Source of the DNA: Lepidostoma basale
Lineage: Eukaryota > Arthropoda > Insecta > Trichoptera > Lepidostomatidae
Assembly (NCBI GenBank): GCA_022606425.2
Contig: JAHDVF020001050.1
Location: 1,204,001 to 1,268,000, forward strand
Reading direction: 5' to 3'
Length of the DNA stretch: 64,000 bases
Below the pieces are notes generated by a model. The model saw only the letters and a list, made by a program, of their open reading frames with translations, made no database searches and was not told the DNA's origin. Below, piece after piece: positions 1 through 10,492 of this stretch; position 1 is the stretch's first letter; every line of letters begins with the position of its first letter. Both the position numbers and the translations under genes were made by a program.

Positions 1-2
1 AG

Positions 3-75
3 GAGCTATTCCGGATAGCGCAGGATAGGGAAGAGTTTATCAGTGTGATCGCCGACAGGGCACTTTAAGAAGAAT
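3..75 (+). mobile_element. LINE C-terminal tail fragment
   Basis: One frame reads AQDREEFISVIADRAL followed by a stop and an AAGAAGAA tail, the usual look of the last residues of an insect non-LTR retrotransposon ORF2. The 5' part lies outside the window, so the family cannot be named. Confidence 0.4.
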
Positions 76-807
76 AAGTATGTTAGATGGTGAGTATTGT
101 GTAAGCGAGTGCCGCTTTCGTTTTAAGACACAGATGTCGCCTGCGTCGCGAAGGGGCTGCCTGGGCCATGTTTAGTAATCCCACGAATATGAAAGATTAG
201 AGAGGGTTAGTAATTGAATCGTTTACAGCGTTCGTTTCAATTTTGCTACGTTAACAATAAAATTTAACACCCGAGCGTAAAAAGACTTCCAAACAGCTTA
301 ATCCGAAACTGTGAGCGATCCCTGGCTTAGCTGAATCCGGCCTCTATAGCGGAATAGCAGATACAACGTTTGGCTGAGGAATAGTAATAAAAGTGATTAG
401 TGACTTTATGGGCACCCTGTGAAGTAAACTGTAGCGGGCGTAATGAAGCCGTTATTAACTTTGGCAAAATATTTTATTTTATATGAAAACTTTACCGCTC
501 CGTGTACACGCATTTTTTCCGCCCGGAATTTGCTTAATCCGACAGGAATTTACTTTACGCTTATTTTATATAGAAAAATATTTTTTTAAATGAAATATGT
601 GCCAAGATAAAAGAATATAATGTAACGGGTTTGTGGAAATACGTTCATAGTAGTTATATGAGTATGCAACAGAGGGAGAAAATTCCCATTTGCTTTTCTT
701 TCATCAACACTACATCAAATATATACTCGTATGTAGGGTGTTACTCTAGAAGATATAATTATATTTATTGAACGCTAAGGCATTAACACTGTAGAATTCC
801 ATAGTGA
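76..807. other. No gene recognised
   Basis: No long ORF, tRNA-like promoter or repeat seen elsewhere in the window was recognised. Positions 90-180 are somewhat GC-richer than the surroundings. Confidence 0.4.
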
Positions 808-833
808 CATACTTAGGAAATTGAAAATAACTG

Positions 834-1022
834 TTTTATAACTGTTAATTCAAAAACTTTGTTTTATATCACAAATTGTATTTATTTTACTTTACGACAG
901 CTGTTTCATCAACCAATGTTGACATCATCAGCTGTTAAATAAATATATTATACATCAAATATCAAATTTTTGAATTAACAGTTATAAAATGTTAAAATAT
1001 CATAGTGTTTCGTCCAAAACAA
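834..1022. mobile_element. HH4 foldback inserted in HH3
   Basis: A 189-bp insertion flanked by the 12-bp direct repeat TGAAAATAACTG (822-833 and 1023-1034). Inverted arms (TAACTGTTAATTCAAAAA near 838 and its complement near 968) surround the hammerhead-like core on the minus strand. The right end, CATAGTGTTTCGTCCAAAAC, recurs near 62276 and in part near 25502. Confidence 0.7.
885..940 (-). ncRNA. Hammerhead-like ribozyme, family HH4
   Basis: On the minus strand CTGATGA (931-925) is followed by one extra base, a stem II of about six pairs (GTCAAC with GGTTGAT), GAAAC (907-903), the palindrome ACAGCTGT and GTC (898-896). All invariant hammerhead core positions are present. Stem I next to the core is weak. 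Activity is not shown. Confidence 0.55.
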
Positions 1023-1072
1023 TGAAAATAACTGTGTTTAATCCACTAATTATAAAAAAAAATATTAAAAAA

Positions 1073-1110
1073 CACGTCATGTTTCGGAGGATACCTCCAT
1101 CTTCAGGTGT
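1073..1110 (-). ncRNA. Hammerhead-like core, HH3, defective
   Basis: Minus strand CTGAAGA (1106-1100), one extra T, a perfect five-pair stem GGAGG/CCTCC and GAAAC, but the cleavage triplet reads GAC instead of GTC. This arm should be inactive if the motif works as a hammerhead. Confidence 0.5.
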
Positions 1111-1442
1111 AAAAATACAATAAAAAATAAGCAAAGAAAGAATAAAATAGAAAAGTATTTGAAATTCGATACAATAATTCAAATTCTAATTTAACCTGGG
1201 CTATTTGTTAAAAATAATTATTACTAATAATTCTTTTTTTTATCAGAAAGTACTAATAAATACGTAATTTAGAATTTATTTTCTTATTATAATATCATCT
1301 TGTATAATTATTATTTATTAGTTCTTACTGTTAAAATAAAATTAAGAGTACTTACAACAAATAGCCCAGGTTAATTTTAAAATTTGAATTATTGTATCGA
1401 ATTTTAAATGCGTTTTTAAATTAGTCTTTCTTTGTTTAGTTT

Positions 1443-1505
1443 TTATTATATTTGTACACCTGAAGATGGGGATATCCTCCGAAACATGTCGTGTTTTTTT
1501 AATAA
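1443..1505 (+). ncRNA. Hammerhead-like ribozyme, HH3, intact core
   Basis: CTGAAGA (1460-1466), one extra T, stem II closing with CC before GAAAC (1481-1485), then AT and GTC (1488-1490). Stem I is ACAC (1456-1459) with GTGT (1491-1494). Beyond an internal loop TTATTA (1443-1448) can pair with TAATAA (1500-1505). Stem III in cis is only two pairs with a two-base loop, but ACATGT is self-complementary, so a dimer is the plausible active form. Confidence 0.6.
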
Positions 1506-1629
1506 TTAGTCTTCCGTACAGCAGTACGATTTTAACGCTACTGTTAAATATTTGGAACTTGAGCTTTCTCGAAATAAGCGCTAAGATAAAAATATATAAT
1601 GTATCGAGTTTATAGAATGGAGTTAAAAA

Positions 1630-1796
1630 TCACGCGAGGAGCCGGAGAAATCGACGTGCGTGCATGACAAGTTGTTTGAATGTAGAGGAATCGAAAGAAG
1701 TATGTCGGGACAGAACAGTGTGGCGGTCCATTCTTTCTGCCTACCCCTCCAGGGAGACAGCGTAATGGTTAGTTAGTTAGTTAGTTTTTAACATAT
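1630..1796 (+). mobile_element. LINE-A 3' end
   Basis: Contains the conserved C-terminal stretch (RRNRRACMTSCLNVEES then CRDRTVW...SILSAYPS in degraded form) and ends in the LINE-A tail TTAGTTAGTTAG. It is truncated at the 5' end. Confidence 0.8.
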
Positions 1797-2221
1797 TTTT
1801 GTATAGCATTTTTCAAGCAGCCAGCCACAACATGGTTGATTCGATAAAACAAAATGAGGTGGTGTAAAAATAAAGTTTTAAATTGTTTTATATTATTTAT
1901 AAACGAAATAAGTTTAACATCTGCCTATAAACATCATTACTCTGTTACTCAGTGAAAGCATCACGACAGGGCGCAATCTCTGCTTCTGAGAACATTTCAA
2001 CTTATTTTAGTACGCGCCAACTTCGCGGATAGTTCTTGTTTACGGTGGAAACCTCATTATTTTACACTCTCCTCTTACAGATTTAGCTACCTCCAGTGGC
2101 CCCTGGGTCTCTCATGGATCGTTTGACGTTTCAATGGCCTGAATCTTCACTGTTCAACTCGTCTTTCACTGTAATGTTTCAATTATAGTATGGTAGCTAT
2201 CCATGGTACGAATATGAATCG
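1797..2221. other. No gene recognised
   Basis: Mixed unique-looking sequence; no repeat family of this window recognised apart from a roughly 20-base similarity to LINE-B around 2188. Confidence 0.4.
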
Positions 2222-2315
2222 CAATAACAAACGTCAATGTTCACAAATAGAGTGATGCCATAACTCACTAACGCCATCTATTGTTCGATTGTAAAAACAT
2301 AAAAGGCAACCCTCG
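2222..2315 (-). mobile_element. Solo mariner 5' end
   Basis: The reverse complement matches the left end of the mariner at 40242-41502 (terminal GGTTGCCTTTTA, then ACAATCGAACAATAGATGGC) and is followed by the TA target. The remainder of the element is missing. Confidence 0.75.
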
Positions 2316-2329
2316 TAGATAAAAATAAC

Positions 2330-2500
2330 AACAACCAACCATCACGCCGTTTCCCCGCAGGGGTAGGCAGAGCAAATAGACTGCCACACTACTCTATCCT
2401 GACACACCTCTCTAGCTTTCTCCATATTCATACAACGAGTCATGTGTTGCCTCGACTCCGTATTCCATTTGCATCATTAACTGATACATTCTTAACCATG
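2330..2500 (-). mobile_element. LINE-A 3' end, (GTT)n subfamily
   Basis: Minus strand copy of the C-terminal domain and 3' end with a GTT-type tail (ACAACAACC on +). It joins at about 2500 to a forward LINE-B tail fragment (GTCGAACCATTTCTCATGCG, to about 2550). Confidence 0.7.
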
Positions 2501-2554
2501 AATGTCGAACCATTTCTCATGCGTTCCTGGTATTATGTTGTATTCAATATCATT

Positions 2555-2806
2555 ATTTTCATAAAATTTTACATAAATATTTATGAATGAAAACGTCAGT
2601 TTTCCAGAATTTTTATTATATTTTAAGGGAATGGCATGTTTCGCCCTTCTGAGACATTATCAAATGTTGTTGATATTGCCTTAGGAGGGCGAAACATGTC
2701 ATTCCTATAACATATAAGTAAACCTCTAGAAAACAGACGTTTTCATTCGTATTAATAATTTAATATGGAGTTGAATATCATTGTTCAAGAAACAATAAAC
2801 ATTAAT
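2555..2806. mobile_element. HH1 foldback repeat
   Basis: Inverted arms share ACGTCAGTTTTC/GAAAACAGACGT and a ribozyme-like centre. The right arm extends to the family end ATTGTTCAAGAAACAATAAA. Both arms carry a hammerhead-like core (minus 2633-2666, plus 2666-2705) of the UUGANAA type. At least ten full or half copies of this family lie in the window. Confidence 0.65.
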
Positions 2807-2941
2807 ATTGTTTGGAATAATAAACTGATTTGATTTCATTTGAAATTCGGTGGAGTGTAGAAGACAATTTAATAAAAAATATATGTGCACGAGTATTTCA
2901 AGATAAGTGAAATACTGTGTACTTGTTGTTATTTATCATTT

Positions 2942-3193
2942 ATTTACATTCGAAGTCGGAACAATCGACGTGCGTGATGGTACGATGTATGGATGTAGAG
3001 GAAGCTCGAGAGGTATGTCAGGACAGGCCAGTGTGGCGATCCATTCTCTCTGCCTACCCCTCCGGGGAAATGGCGTGATGGTTAGTTAGTTACATTATCG
3101 ATTTCATCAGCATCAGAACTGTGTGCCGTTCCATTTTTTCTGCCTACCTCTCCGGGAAGACGGCGATATGGTTAGTTAGTTAGTTTGTTAGGT
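2942..3193 (+). mobile_element. Two LINE-A 3' ends in tandem
   Basis: A C-terminal fragment at 2942-3094 ends in TTAGTTAGTT. A second, shorter tail (GTGTGCCGTTCC to the TTAG repeats) follows at 3117-3193 on the same strand. Both are 5'-truncated. Confidence 0.75.
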
Positions 3194-3589
3194 TTTTAAA
3201 AACATTTTAACAGGATTCGTTCAGTCACGTTTGATTTGATTTTTTCGTTCGGTAAATGAGAACGTGGGTACTTTCAGTAATCGCAGTTCCACCTGATGGT
3301 CCATGAAGGCGGATGATGTAAAAGAATCTTATAACACGTCCTTGTACCGCTTTCCGCACTAACGTCCTGTCGACCGTAAAATATAACGGAGGACTTTATT
3401 GTTATTCACAACATATTCCAGACTTAACAGAGGTGGGATCTGGGACCTGACGTGTACAATACCTGTTATATGGCAACACGTAATATAAGAACGTCAGCAT
3501 ATGAGCTTGTTAGAGCTAATTTTGAGGAATTGTTTAATAAAATATTATAAATAGAAGTATTAACATAGTAACATATTAAATAAAAAGAT
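3194..3589. other. No gene recognised
   Basis: Unique-looking sequence without a usable ORF; possible remnant of host DNA between insertions. Confidence 0.4.
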
Positions 3590-3654
3590 ATTTCTCTTTT
3601 TCTATTTTATATACTTTTGTTTAAACAACACTTAATTGAAAAAAAATAAATTAT

Positions 3655-3692
3655 ATAGACATGTTTCGGACAACCAGTCCTTCTTTAGTGAT
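3655..3692 (-). ncRNA. Hammerhead-like core, HH2, mutated
   Basis: Minus strand CTAAAGA (G5 changed to A), then GGAC-loop-GTCC, GAAAC and GTC. The G5 change removes an essential core base, so it is probably inactive. Confidence 0.45.
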
Positions 3693-3714
3693 ACATATTA
3701 TAAAGATACATATT

Positions 3715-4176
3715 TAGTGAAGCATTGAACTGGCAAAAGAAGGATGAAAGTAGAATAAATGCAGTAGAAATGAGATCTCTAAGACGAATACGTGTGGCGA
3801 ATCTGTATATGAGTGACAAATGCAAGTATAAGAAGTGAATGTGGTGCAAATGAAAGTGTTATGAACAAAATAAGGAAAGGGTCATTAAGATGGTTTGTAC
3901 ACATGGAAAGAATGAGTGAAGACAGAATGGTAAAGAAAGTAAACGGCGTGAACGGAGCTAAGAATAGAAGAAGACCGAGGAAAACGTGGCACGATCAAAT
4001 CTATCAAATATTGAATGTCGGTCATGTGAGGAGTCGGAGAAATCGACGTGCGTGCATGACAAGATGTATGAATGTAGAGGAATCGAGAGAAGTATGTCAG
4101 GACAGAACAATGTGGAGTTCCATTCTTTCTGCCTACCCCTCCGGGGAGACGGCGTGATGGTTAGTTAGTTAGTTTT
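3715..4176 (+). mobile_element. LINE-A, C-terminal half
   Basis: Begins inside the post-RT region (LNWQKKDESRINAVEMRS) and runs through KIRKGSLRWFVHMERMSED, a GR.RKTWHDQI block and the RACMTRCMNVEES domain to the TTAG tail. A frameshift lies in the first 100 bases. It is inserted into the HH2 foldback. Confidence 0.85.
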
Positions 4177-4237
4177 ATTTAAAATATTTTAAAATTGTTT
4201 ACATGATCTGACAGATGTTATAAGGATTTATTTATTT

Positions 4238-4545
4238 GGATTAATTGTATCTCAACAGAGACGAAAATGTCAATTATTTGGAAACAGAATATAAAGGCGT
4301 TTACAGGACTTATGACCTGTCATAAGTTGGGTTAAGCGATCACTTTATGTTGACAACATCCTTATTCCGCCCTTCTTACGACACCACATATGACAAATTT
4401 TTGGAACTTGTATATATGCTACTATTTTTAATAACTTCACATTGTTGTACACTCGCGCCATCTATTAAGATACAATTAATCCTTAAAAAATGATTAACCC
4501 GCAATGGGTAAAAATCCAGTATTTGTCCTACAAGTATTTGTATAC
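4238..4545 (+). mobile_element. M repeat copy 1
   Basis: Non-coding repeat starting GGATTAATTGTATCTCAACA and ending in the inverse ATACAATTAATCC (4482) plus an outer segment to GTATACAAA (4545). Related copies: 5957, 23641, 33933, 38112 and 61727. The core includes ACAGG...CCTGT, a small hairpin. Class uncertain; the 23641 copy has a 12-bp target duplication. Confidence 0.6.
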
Positions 4546-4620
4546 AAAAAACAAAAATTATTTATCTGTCAGATCATGCAAACAATTTTATAATATTTTA
4601 AATATGTATCTTTATAATAT

Positions 4621-4665
4621 GTATCACTGAAGAAGGACTGGTTGTCCGAAACATGTCTATGTAAT
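4621..4665 (+). ncRNA. Hammerhead-like ribozyme, HH2
   Basis: CTGAAGA (4627-4633), extra A, GGAC/GTCC stem II with loop TGGTT, GAAAC, AT, GTC (4655-4657). The core is complete, but two bases that complete stem I in the 32813 copy are missing here. Confidence 0.5.
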
Positions 4666-4688
4666 TTTATTTTTATTAATGTAAGCGT

Positions 4689-5092
<404 letters not shown>

Positions 5093-5155
5093 ATAAAAAT
5101 GAAAAGAGAAATTAAGCATCTGCAACACAAAGTATGGCGAGTATAGAAGAAATAA

Positions 5156-5345
5156 AACGATGTTTTTTTAACAACTTCCATTTTTGTCTTTATTTCGACA
5201 GCGACCGGTTTCGCCAGGCTGGCATCGACAGACTGGTAAAAAAACTGACTGACCAGTATGTCGATGCCAGCGAGCCTGGCAAAACCGGTCGCTGTCGAAA
5301 TAAAGACGAAAGTGGAAATACTTAAAAAAAAACATCGTTTATTGA
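5156..5345. mobile_element. HH6 foldback hairpin
   Basis: Near-perfect inverted arms of about 80 bases each, ending in ACGATGTTTTTTTAA and its complement, with a spacer of about 20 bases. A half copy lies at 32635-32740. Each arm carries a hammerhead-like core. Confidence 0.75.
5199..5236 (-). ncRNA. Hammerhead-like core, HH6
   Basis: Minus strand CTGTCGA, extra T, GCCAG/CTGGC stem, GAAAC, CG, GTC, with stem I AGT/GCT plus C-G. The sixth core base is U rather than A, so it is a variant and activity is doubtful. The plus arm (5252-5296) also loses G12 (AAAAC). Confidence 0.4.
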
Positions 5346-5387
5346 ATTATTATTTAAAATATTCTTCCATCAAGAGATTTCAGTGAT

Positions 5388-5718
5388 CAAATGCTGATAT
5401 AAGAAAGGAATGTGGAGCGGATGAAGGTATTATGAACAAAAGTATGAGAGGATCGCTGCGTTGGATCTGACATATCGAGCGCATGGATGGAGAAAAAATG
5501 GTTAAGAAAGTATACTTTAATGATGTAAATGGAGTACGGAGTCAAATTTTAAAGGTTGGTCATGTTAGAAGTCGGAAGAATCGACGTGCGTGTATGACTC
5601 GCTGTATGAATGTGGAGGATCTAGAGCGGTTTGCCAGGATAGAGTAGTGTGGTGGTCCCGTCTCTCTGCCTACCCCTACGGAGAAACGTAGTGAAAGTTT
5701 TTTGTTGTTGTTGATTAT
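5388..5718 (+). mobile_element. LINE-A 3' half, (GTT)n tail
   Basis: Carries degraded ADIRKECGADEGIMNKSMRG, VRSRKNRRACMTRCMNVE and the terminal SLPTPTEK-type end, finishing in TTGTTGTTGTTG instead of TTAG. About 50 bases of the GRPRKTWHDQ block are deleted. Confidence 0.8.
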
Positions 5719-5811
5719 CTTAAAAAATATGTATTATCTGAGACGAGACTTATATTGTGTCGTGGCGCTCCACAATAATATTAAAACCATGTATTTTGCA
5801 CTATAAAATCT

Positions 5812-5925
5812 TCATCATCATCGGTTTTCTCTCGTATCCAGGAAGACCTGTCCCTCACGGCTATGGGTCCTCATGTGACTCTGGAGTCTAATCCTGGATC
5901 CAGATACTTTCGGTCAGATGCTTTT
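5812..5925 (-). mobile_element. LINE-G 3' end fragment
   Basis: Matches the 3' end of the copy at 17258 (TCTCGTATCCAGGAAGAC, CTCACGG, GGGTC). Antisense to the window and 5'-truncated. Confidence 0.6.
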
Positions 5926-5956
5926 ACGATAGATAGAGCAGTAGCAAGTATTCATG

Positions 5957-6360
5957 ATTTAATTGTATCTCAATAGAGACGAATATGCAAATTGGAAACT
6001 GAATATGGTTGATCAAGGTGTTTACAGGACTTATGACCTGTCATTGGTTGGGTTAAGCGCACGCTTTATGTAATTACAACATTCCCCATTCCACCTTTGT
6101 TATTTGTGATCATGCATGACAAATTTTTGGAAGTTGTATACTCGTATATGTTAAAGTCCTACACCAGATTTCAAATGTCAGTTTCAATGCGCCATCTATG
6201 AAGATTTTGATTACATATGTTAATCTTTTAAGATTACTTTATATATAATCTACATACTAACGCCATCTATGGAGATTTATGTTTATTAAGCATTAAGCAG
6301 AACATCTTTTTAACACAATGTGAATGGCTACCCCGCCATTTAGCGCATTGTAAGAAGCCG
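5957..6360 (+). mobile_element. M repeat copy 2
   Basis: Starts at TTAATTGTATCTCAATAGAG and follows the 23641 copy through AACGCCATCTATGGAGATT and CATTTAGC. The poly(A) end is lost. Confidence 0.65.
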
Positions 6361-6399
6361 CCTGGAGATGTCACTCCCATCTATATGCCAAACATTAGA

Positions 6400-7044
6400 C
6401 CAGATATGATTACTATTTTTTTTATATGCAAGTATTATTATACTTCATGGGAAATACATGTTTTGCCTTTATCAAATGTTTGAAATTCCAAAAAAAAAAA
6501 AAATTCCAGGTTCAGGTGTCCTAGGGAGATTTTAATTTAATAGAATTCATAGAATAATTACCATATTTGTGAATCACCACAAATTTCGTATAATGAAACA
6601 TCGTATATGGAGGATTAGTTTGAATATTCTTTACATTCTTTCCTACGAGTATTGTCGGCGAGTATTTGCGAATGGGTTTAGCTTTTTTAATAACGCGAGC
6701 TTACGTACGCAGAAGAGTACAGAAAGAGGCGATTCGTGTATACAAGGATTTGCATTTTATCCATACAAAGAGGAAACTACAAATAAAGCACAAACGTATC
6801 GTTAGCTGCGGAACCAAAAAGTTAAAGCTTTTTTTGGATATTTCTTTATTTTCCATTGTAAAGGTTCTGTACGGGAGAAAGGATTGTGTTGGCGCCAAAG
6901 AGGTTTTTTTTTTTCTAAAAGAAGAGCGAAATTCAAAAAAGCACATTTATCGTTTTCTGCACCTTCTTTGAATAGCCATTGTTAAAAATACTGTACTATA
7001 TTTTACAATTATAAGTATTGATTTTGTGGTCACATGTATATTTC
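6400..7044. other. No gene recognised
   Basis: Contains a 303-base open frame (6666-6971) with no recognisable domain, low-complexity basic and aromatic content and an overlapping antisense frame. Not called as a gene. Confidence 0.4.
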
Positions 7045-7262
7045 ACTAATTTATTGTTTCCTGAACAATGATGAAAAAGTCCATATTAAAAAATTAATAA
7101 AAATGAAAATCATATTTTTCTAGAAGTTTTATTGTATTTTATGGGAATAACCCCTTACTACTCGTATTTGGTAAAGCCTTAGTAGGGTGAAACATATTGT
7201 TTTTATAAAATTTAATAAATCTTCTAGAAAATGAACGTTTTCATTCGTATTAATTATATTTT
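7045..7262. mobile_element. HH1 foldback repeat, diverged
   Basis: Runs from ATTGTTTCCTGAACAATGAT through both arms to AACGTTTTCATTCGTATTAA. The ribozyme-like centre is degraded on both arms (GTAAAGCC...GGTGAAACATATTG on plus). Confidence 0.6.
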
Positions 7263-7267
7263 GCTCT

Positions 7268-7662
7268 CTACTTTCGGATTATCGGAGATCAACGCCTTTT
7301 ATATTCGTGAAAGTACGTCCAGAAGACAAATACTCTGACAGCGTCAGCACAGATTGTTTTATCTCCCAGCATGCAGAACCAACCTGCCTGTGGTGATGCC
7401 GGCGGGGAGAGCAATCAAACTGCTGAACATGATCGCTTTGGAGATCGACGTCTTTCATATTCGTGAAAGTACGTTCAGAAAACAAATACTCTTGACTTTT
7501 GGGAGTATCTTGTATTCCTGATGTCGAACCATCTCTCTTGAGATCCTGGTATTATATTTTTATTATATTATACCTGTTTTCAATAGATGTCTCAAACTAT
7601 TAAATAATTGTTGTTTGTAATATCTTTTGAGAAAATAGACTGATTTGATTTGATTTGATATC
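7268..7662 (+). mobile_element. LINE-B 3' end with internal duplication
   Basis: Encodes pieces of the C-terminal RTNLPVVMPAGRAIKLLN and EIDVFHIRESTFRKQIL and ends in (TTTGA)n. The block GGAGATC..CGTGAAAGTACG appears twice (7280-7335 and 7440-7495) around the upstream block, a rearranged order. Confidence 0.75.
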
Positions 7663-8192
7663 TAACTAACTTACTAACCATCACGCCGTTTCCCCAAAGG
7701 GGTAGGCAAAGGGGATGGATCGCCACATTGTTCTATCCTGACATAACTCTCGTGCTTCTTCTACATTCACACATCGTGACATGCACGGTCGTCGTTTGTT
7801 CCTACTTCGAATATGGCCACCTTTAAGTAATTGATTAATTTGGTCATGCCATGTCTTCCTTGGCCTCCCTCGACTTCTTTTTCCTTTCACACTTCTTGTA
7901 TATATTTTTTTAAACATTCTTCCCTCATCAATTTTTTCCATATGTCTTAACCATCTCAGTGACCCTTTCTTGATTTTATTTATCACGCATTCATCCGCTT
8001 TACATTCCTTTCTTACTTTATCATTAGATATTCTATCATACATTGTTTTTCCGCACTTCCTTCTTAGTGACCTCATTTCTACGGCATTTATCCTTCTTCT
8101 GCCAACTCCAAGCTTCATTTCCTTACATAAGGGTCGGCACTAGAACTCCATTGTGCACTGCTATCTTTGTTTCAGTCGATACATTTCTATTT
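7661..8192 (-). pseudogene. LINE-A C-terminal half
   Basis: The minus strand reads MKLGVGRRRINAVEMRSLRR, then CGKTMYDRISNDKVRKEC, KIKKGSLRWLRHMEKIDEGR, GRPRKTWHDQINQLLKGGHI and the RPCMSRCVNVEEARELCQ end. The reverse transcriptase is absent. The tail is TTAGT-like on the minus strand. Confidence 0.85.
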
Positions 8193-8640
8193 GCGGTATT
8201 TTTATTCCAACTAATATATTATAACACGCGATGATCGAACGGTCATCAATCGGTCTAATAGTTAGGTACTAGTCAAGTATCCTACGAAATTTCGTTTAAG
8301 TAGGTATATATTAAGAGTTAAGCTTTTTATGGTCAATTATGAATCTTCGCGAGCCGCCCTTACCATAACGGCGAATTTATAAATATTTTTATTCTTTCCA
8401 TGTCAGAGTAAACAGGTCGTTTCTCTATGGAACTGGAGTCTTGACCCTTTTAAGAATTCATTGAGATGCAAGATACCGGAAGATTTGAGTAAATATTGAT
8501 ACCGATGTTATTTTATTTGCAGAAGAGTTTGAGTATTCGGTTTGACAAATAAAAATCCCCCCTTAAATAAACTTCGGAGCGAGGTACAATAAAAACGTAG
8601 CGACGGGGATGAAGGGTGAAATTTTGAAAGATGATTACTC
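8193..8640. other. No gene recognised
   Basis: Unique-looking, moderately GC-rich in places (8345-8380, 8585-8625). No ORF or repeat recognised. Confidence 0.4.
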
Positions 8641-8758
8641 TTAAATTATCAATATGATCATCAATTAGCCATGTAATTTTTCCGCCTTTTATATCGATTT
8701 GGCTCGCGCTGTAATGATGTAAAGAGTTTTTTCAACAAAATAATAATAATAATAATAT
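8640..8758 (+). mobile_element. SINE 3' part
   Basis: Matches the distal half of the tRNA-derived SINE (ATCGATTTGGCTCGCGCTGT, AATGATGTAAAGAG) and ends in (AAT)n. The tRNA-like head is missing. Confidence 0.65.
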
Positions 8759-8767
8759 AATATTAAT

Positions 8768-9682
8768 AACAGGATTGCGTAATGTCCCCGTGGTTATTTA
8801 ATCTGTATATGGACAAATGTATGAAAGAGCTGAAAGGGTTGGATGAAGGTGCCAAAATGAGCGGAGTGTCAGTAAGCTGTCTCTTGTATGCGGATGACGC
8901 TGTCCTTCTTGCAGACAACGAGCATGAACTACAAGTCCTGGTGAATTGTATGTATGAGGTATGCATGCGAAATGATCTGATGATGAATGTTAATAAGTCC
9001 AAGGTAATGATTTTTGAAAAGGAAGAAACCATGACAGTCTGCAACATTAGCGTGAATGGTGAAAATTTGGAGCAAGTAGTTGAGTTCGTGTATTTGGGTA
9101 GTATGTTAACAAGAGATGGGCGAGTGGAGAGGGATATTGAAAGAAGGGTTGGGGCAGGCAACAAAGTGAATGGTGCACTTAAAGTTGTCATCGCAAACAA
9201 AAACCTATAAAAAAAAGCTAGAATGGCAGTGCACAATGATGTTCTTCTACCGACCCTTATGTATGGAAGCGAAGCATGGAACTGGCAAAAGAAGGATGAA
9301 AGTAGAATAAATGCAGTTGAAATGAGATCTCTTAGAAGAATGTGTGGATACTCTGTGTATAATAGATTGCCGAATGAAAATATAAGAAGTGAATTCGGTG
9401 CGAATGATGGTGTCATGAACAAAATAATGAAAGGATCATTAAGATGGTTTGGATATATTGAAAGAAAGAATGGTAAAAAAATTATATGTTAATGATGTAA
9501 ATGGAACCAGAAATAGAGGAAGACCGAGGAAAACGTGGCACGATCAAATAATTCAAATATTGAATGTCGGCCATGTGAGGAGTCAGAGAAATCGACGCGC
9601 GTGCATGAAACGGTGGCAGTCCATTCTTTCTGCCTACCCCTTCGGGGAGAGGGCGTGATGGTTAGTTAGTTAGTTAGTTAAT
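8768..9682 (+). pseudogene. LINE-A reverse transcriptase, 5'-truncated
   Basis: Starts inside the RT at GCVMSPWLFNLYMDKCMKEL-like sequence. The YADD catalytic box is at 8887-8898. ISVNGENLEQVVEFVYLGSM and the post-RT MYGSEAWNWQKKDESRINAV follow. A CC-to-AA change at about 9208 gives a stop, and a deletion near 9470 shifts the frame before GRPRKTWHDQ. The 3' end is TTAGTTAGTTAG. As a polymerase it would have copied LINE RNA at the target site; it is now non-functional. Confidence 0.9.
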
Positions 9683-10490
9683 ATTAATAATTGCAAAAAT
9701 AATAATAATGTTTTGATTGCCACTTCAATTTAGCTTATGATTTATGATGTTGGAGACTTTCGTTCGGCATCTACAATAATTTTTTCATTTCATATTTTAG
9801 CTCGAAAACTCACGCAGAGCATTTACTTCTCCATAGATCATTGTGTATGTTTTAATTTGTAGATACTTTTTGCTGTGAAATTAGTTGTCTCTAGATTAAA
9901 TGTCAGTTTTGCCAATATATATTTATTGATTAACAGTAAATAAGAAAATAATTATTGATTATGTACAAGAGTTCAATAATTGTTTTAAAATATTCAATTA
10001 ACGTCCAATTAACTGTTGACTATCAAGGTTTATATATAAGGTTCCCACCACCACCCGAGACTGTTATAGGACGCAGCGACGCCCTTTCGTCAGTCTCGCT
10101 GCACTATCTAGGCCTGTTCCTTGTCCATCCGGGACTTACGTTCATTTAATTTAGCCTTTTCTTATCATCAATCAAAAGGGTGACAGACCACATTTAATCT
10201 ATTCTTTTAACCTTATATATCTCCCGCGCGGCCTCACATCTCTTTATTATTAAATAAAATCAGAAGTAAATATTATAAAAAGCATTAAACACATTAAAAT
10301 TATATAAAACACACATTAATTCACAATACACAATAGGACAAATATATAACAAACTAAATTTTAAAACAGGAAGAAGATAGTGTATGAGGGAGGCGGGAAG
10401 ATGTTAAGTAAGAATGCATAAATTGGGATGGGATGGATGGAGGACAGGTTTTAGAAAGAGCAGAAATGAATAAAAAAAAACAGTATTTAT
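9683..10490. other. No gene recognised
   Basis: Includes a GC-richer segment (10040-10230) that looks like an old unclassified repeat, and AT-rich flanks. No ORF with recognisable motifs. Confidence 0.35.
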
Positions 10491-10492
10491 AA

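Larger units (their letters stand above)
808..1520. mobile_element. HH3 foldback repeat with two hammerhead-like cores
   Basis: Two inverted arms, about 1043-1270 and 1355-1515, share the ribozyme core, a segment with ATAGCCCAGGTTAA and an arm with CTTTCTTTGTTT. The left arm runs outward into a tail beginning near CATACTTAGGAAATTG, which recurs at 35785. The copy is interrupted by an HH4 element at 834-1022. No protein is encoded. The layout suits a non-autonomous element of the Penelope-like type, which is inference. Confidence 0.6.

Noticed and set aside
1630..1796. TTAG repeats as insect telomere (TTAGG) seeds
   Set aside because: The unit is TTAG, always follows the LINE-A end, and occurs on both strands throughout.
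6666..6971. 101-codon frame rich in basic residues
   Set aside because: No domain, poly-F run and an overlapping antisense frame; looks like chance in AT-rich DNA.
8782..9210. Functional reverse transcriptase gene
   Set aside because: 5'-truncated, with a stop and a frameshift and no endonuclease.
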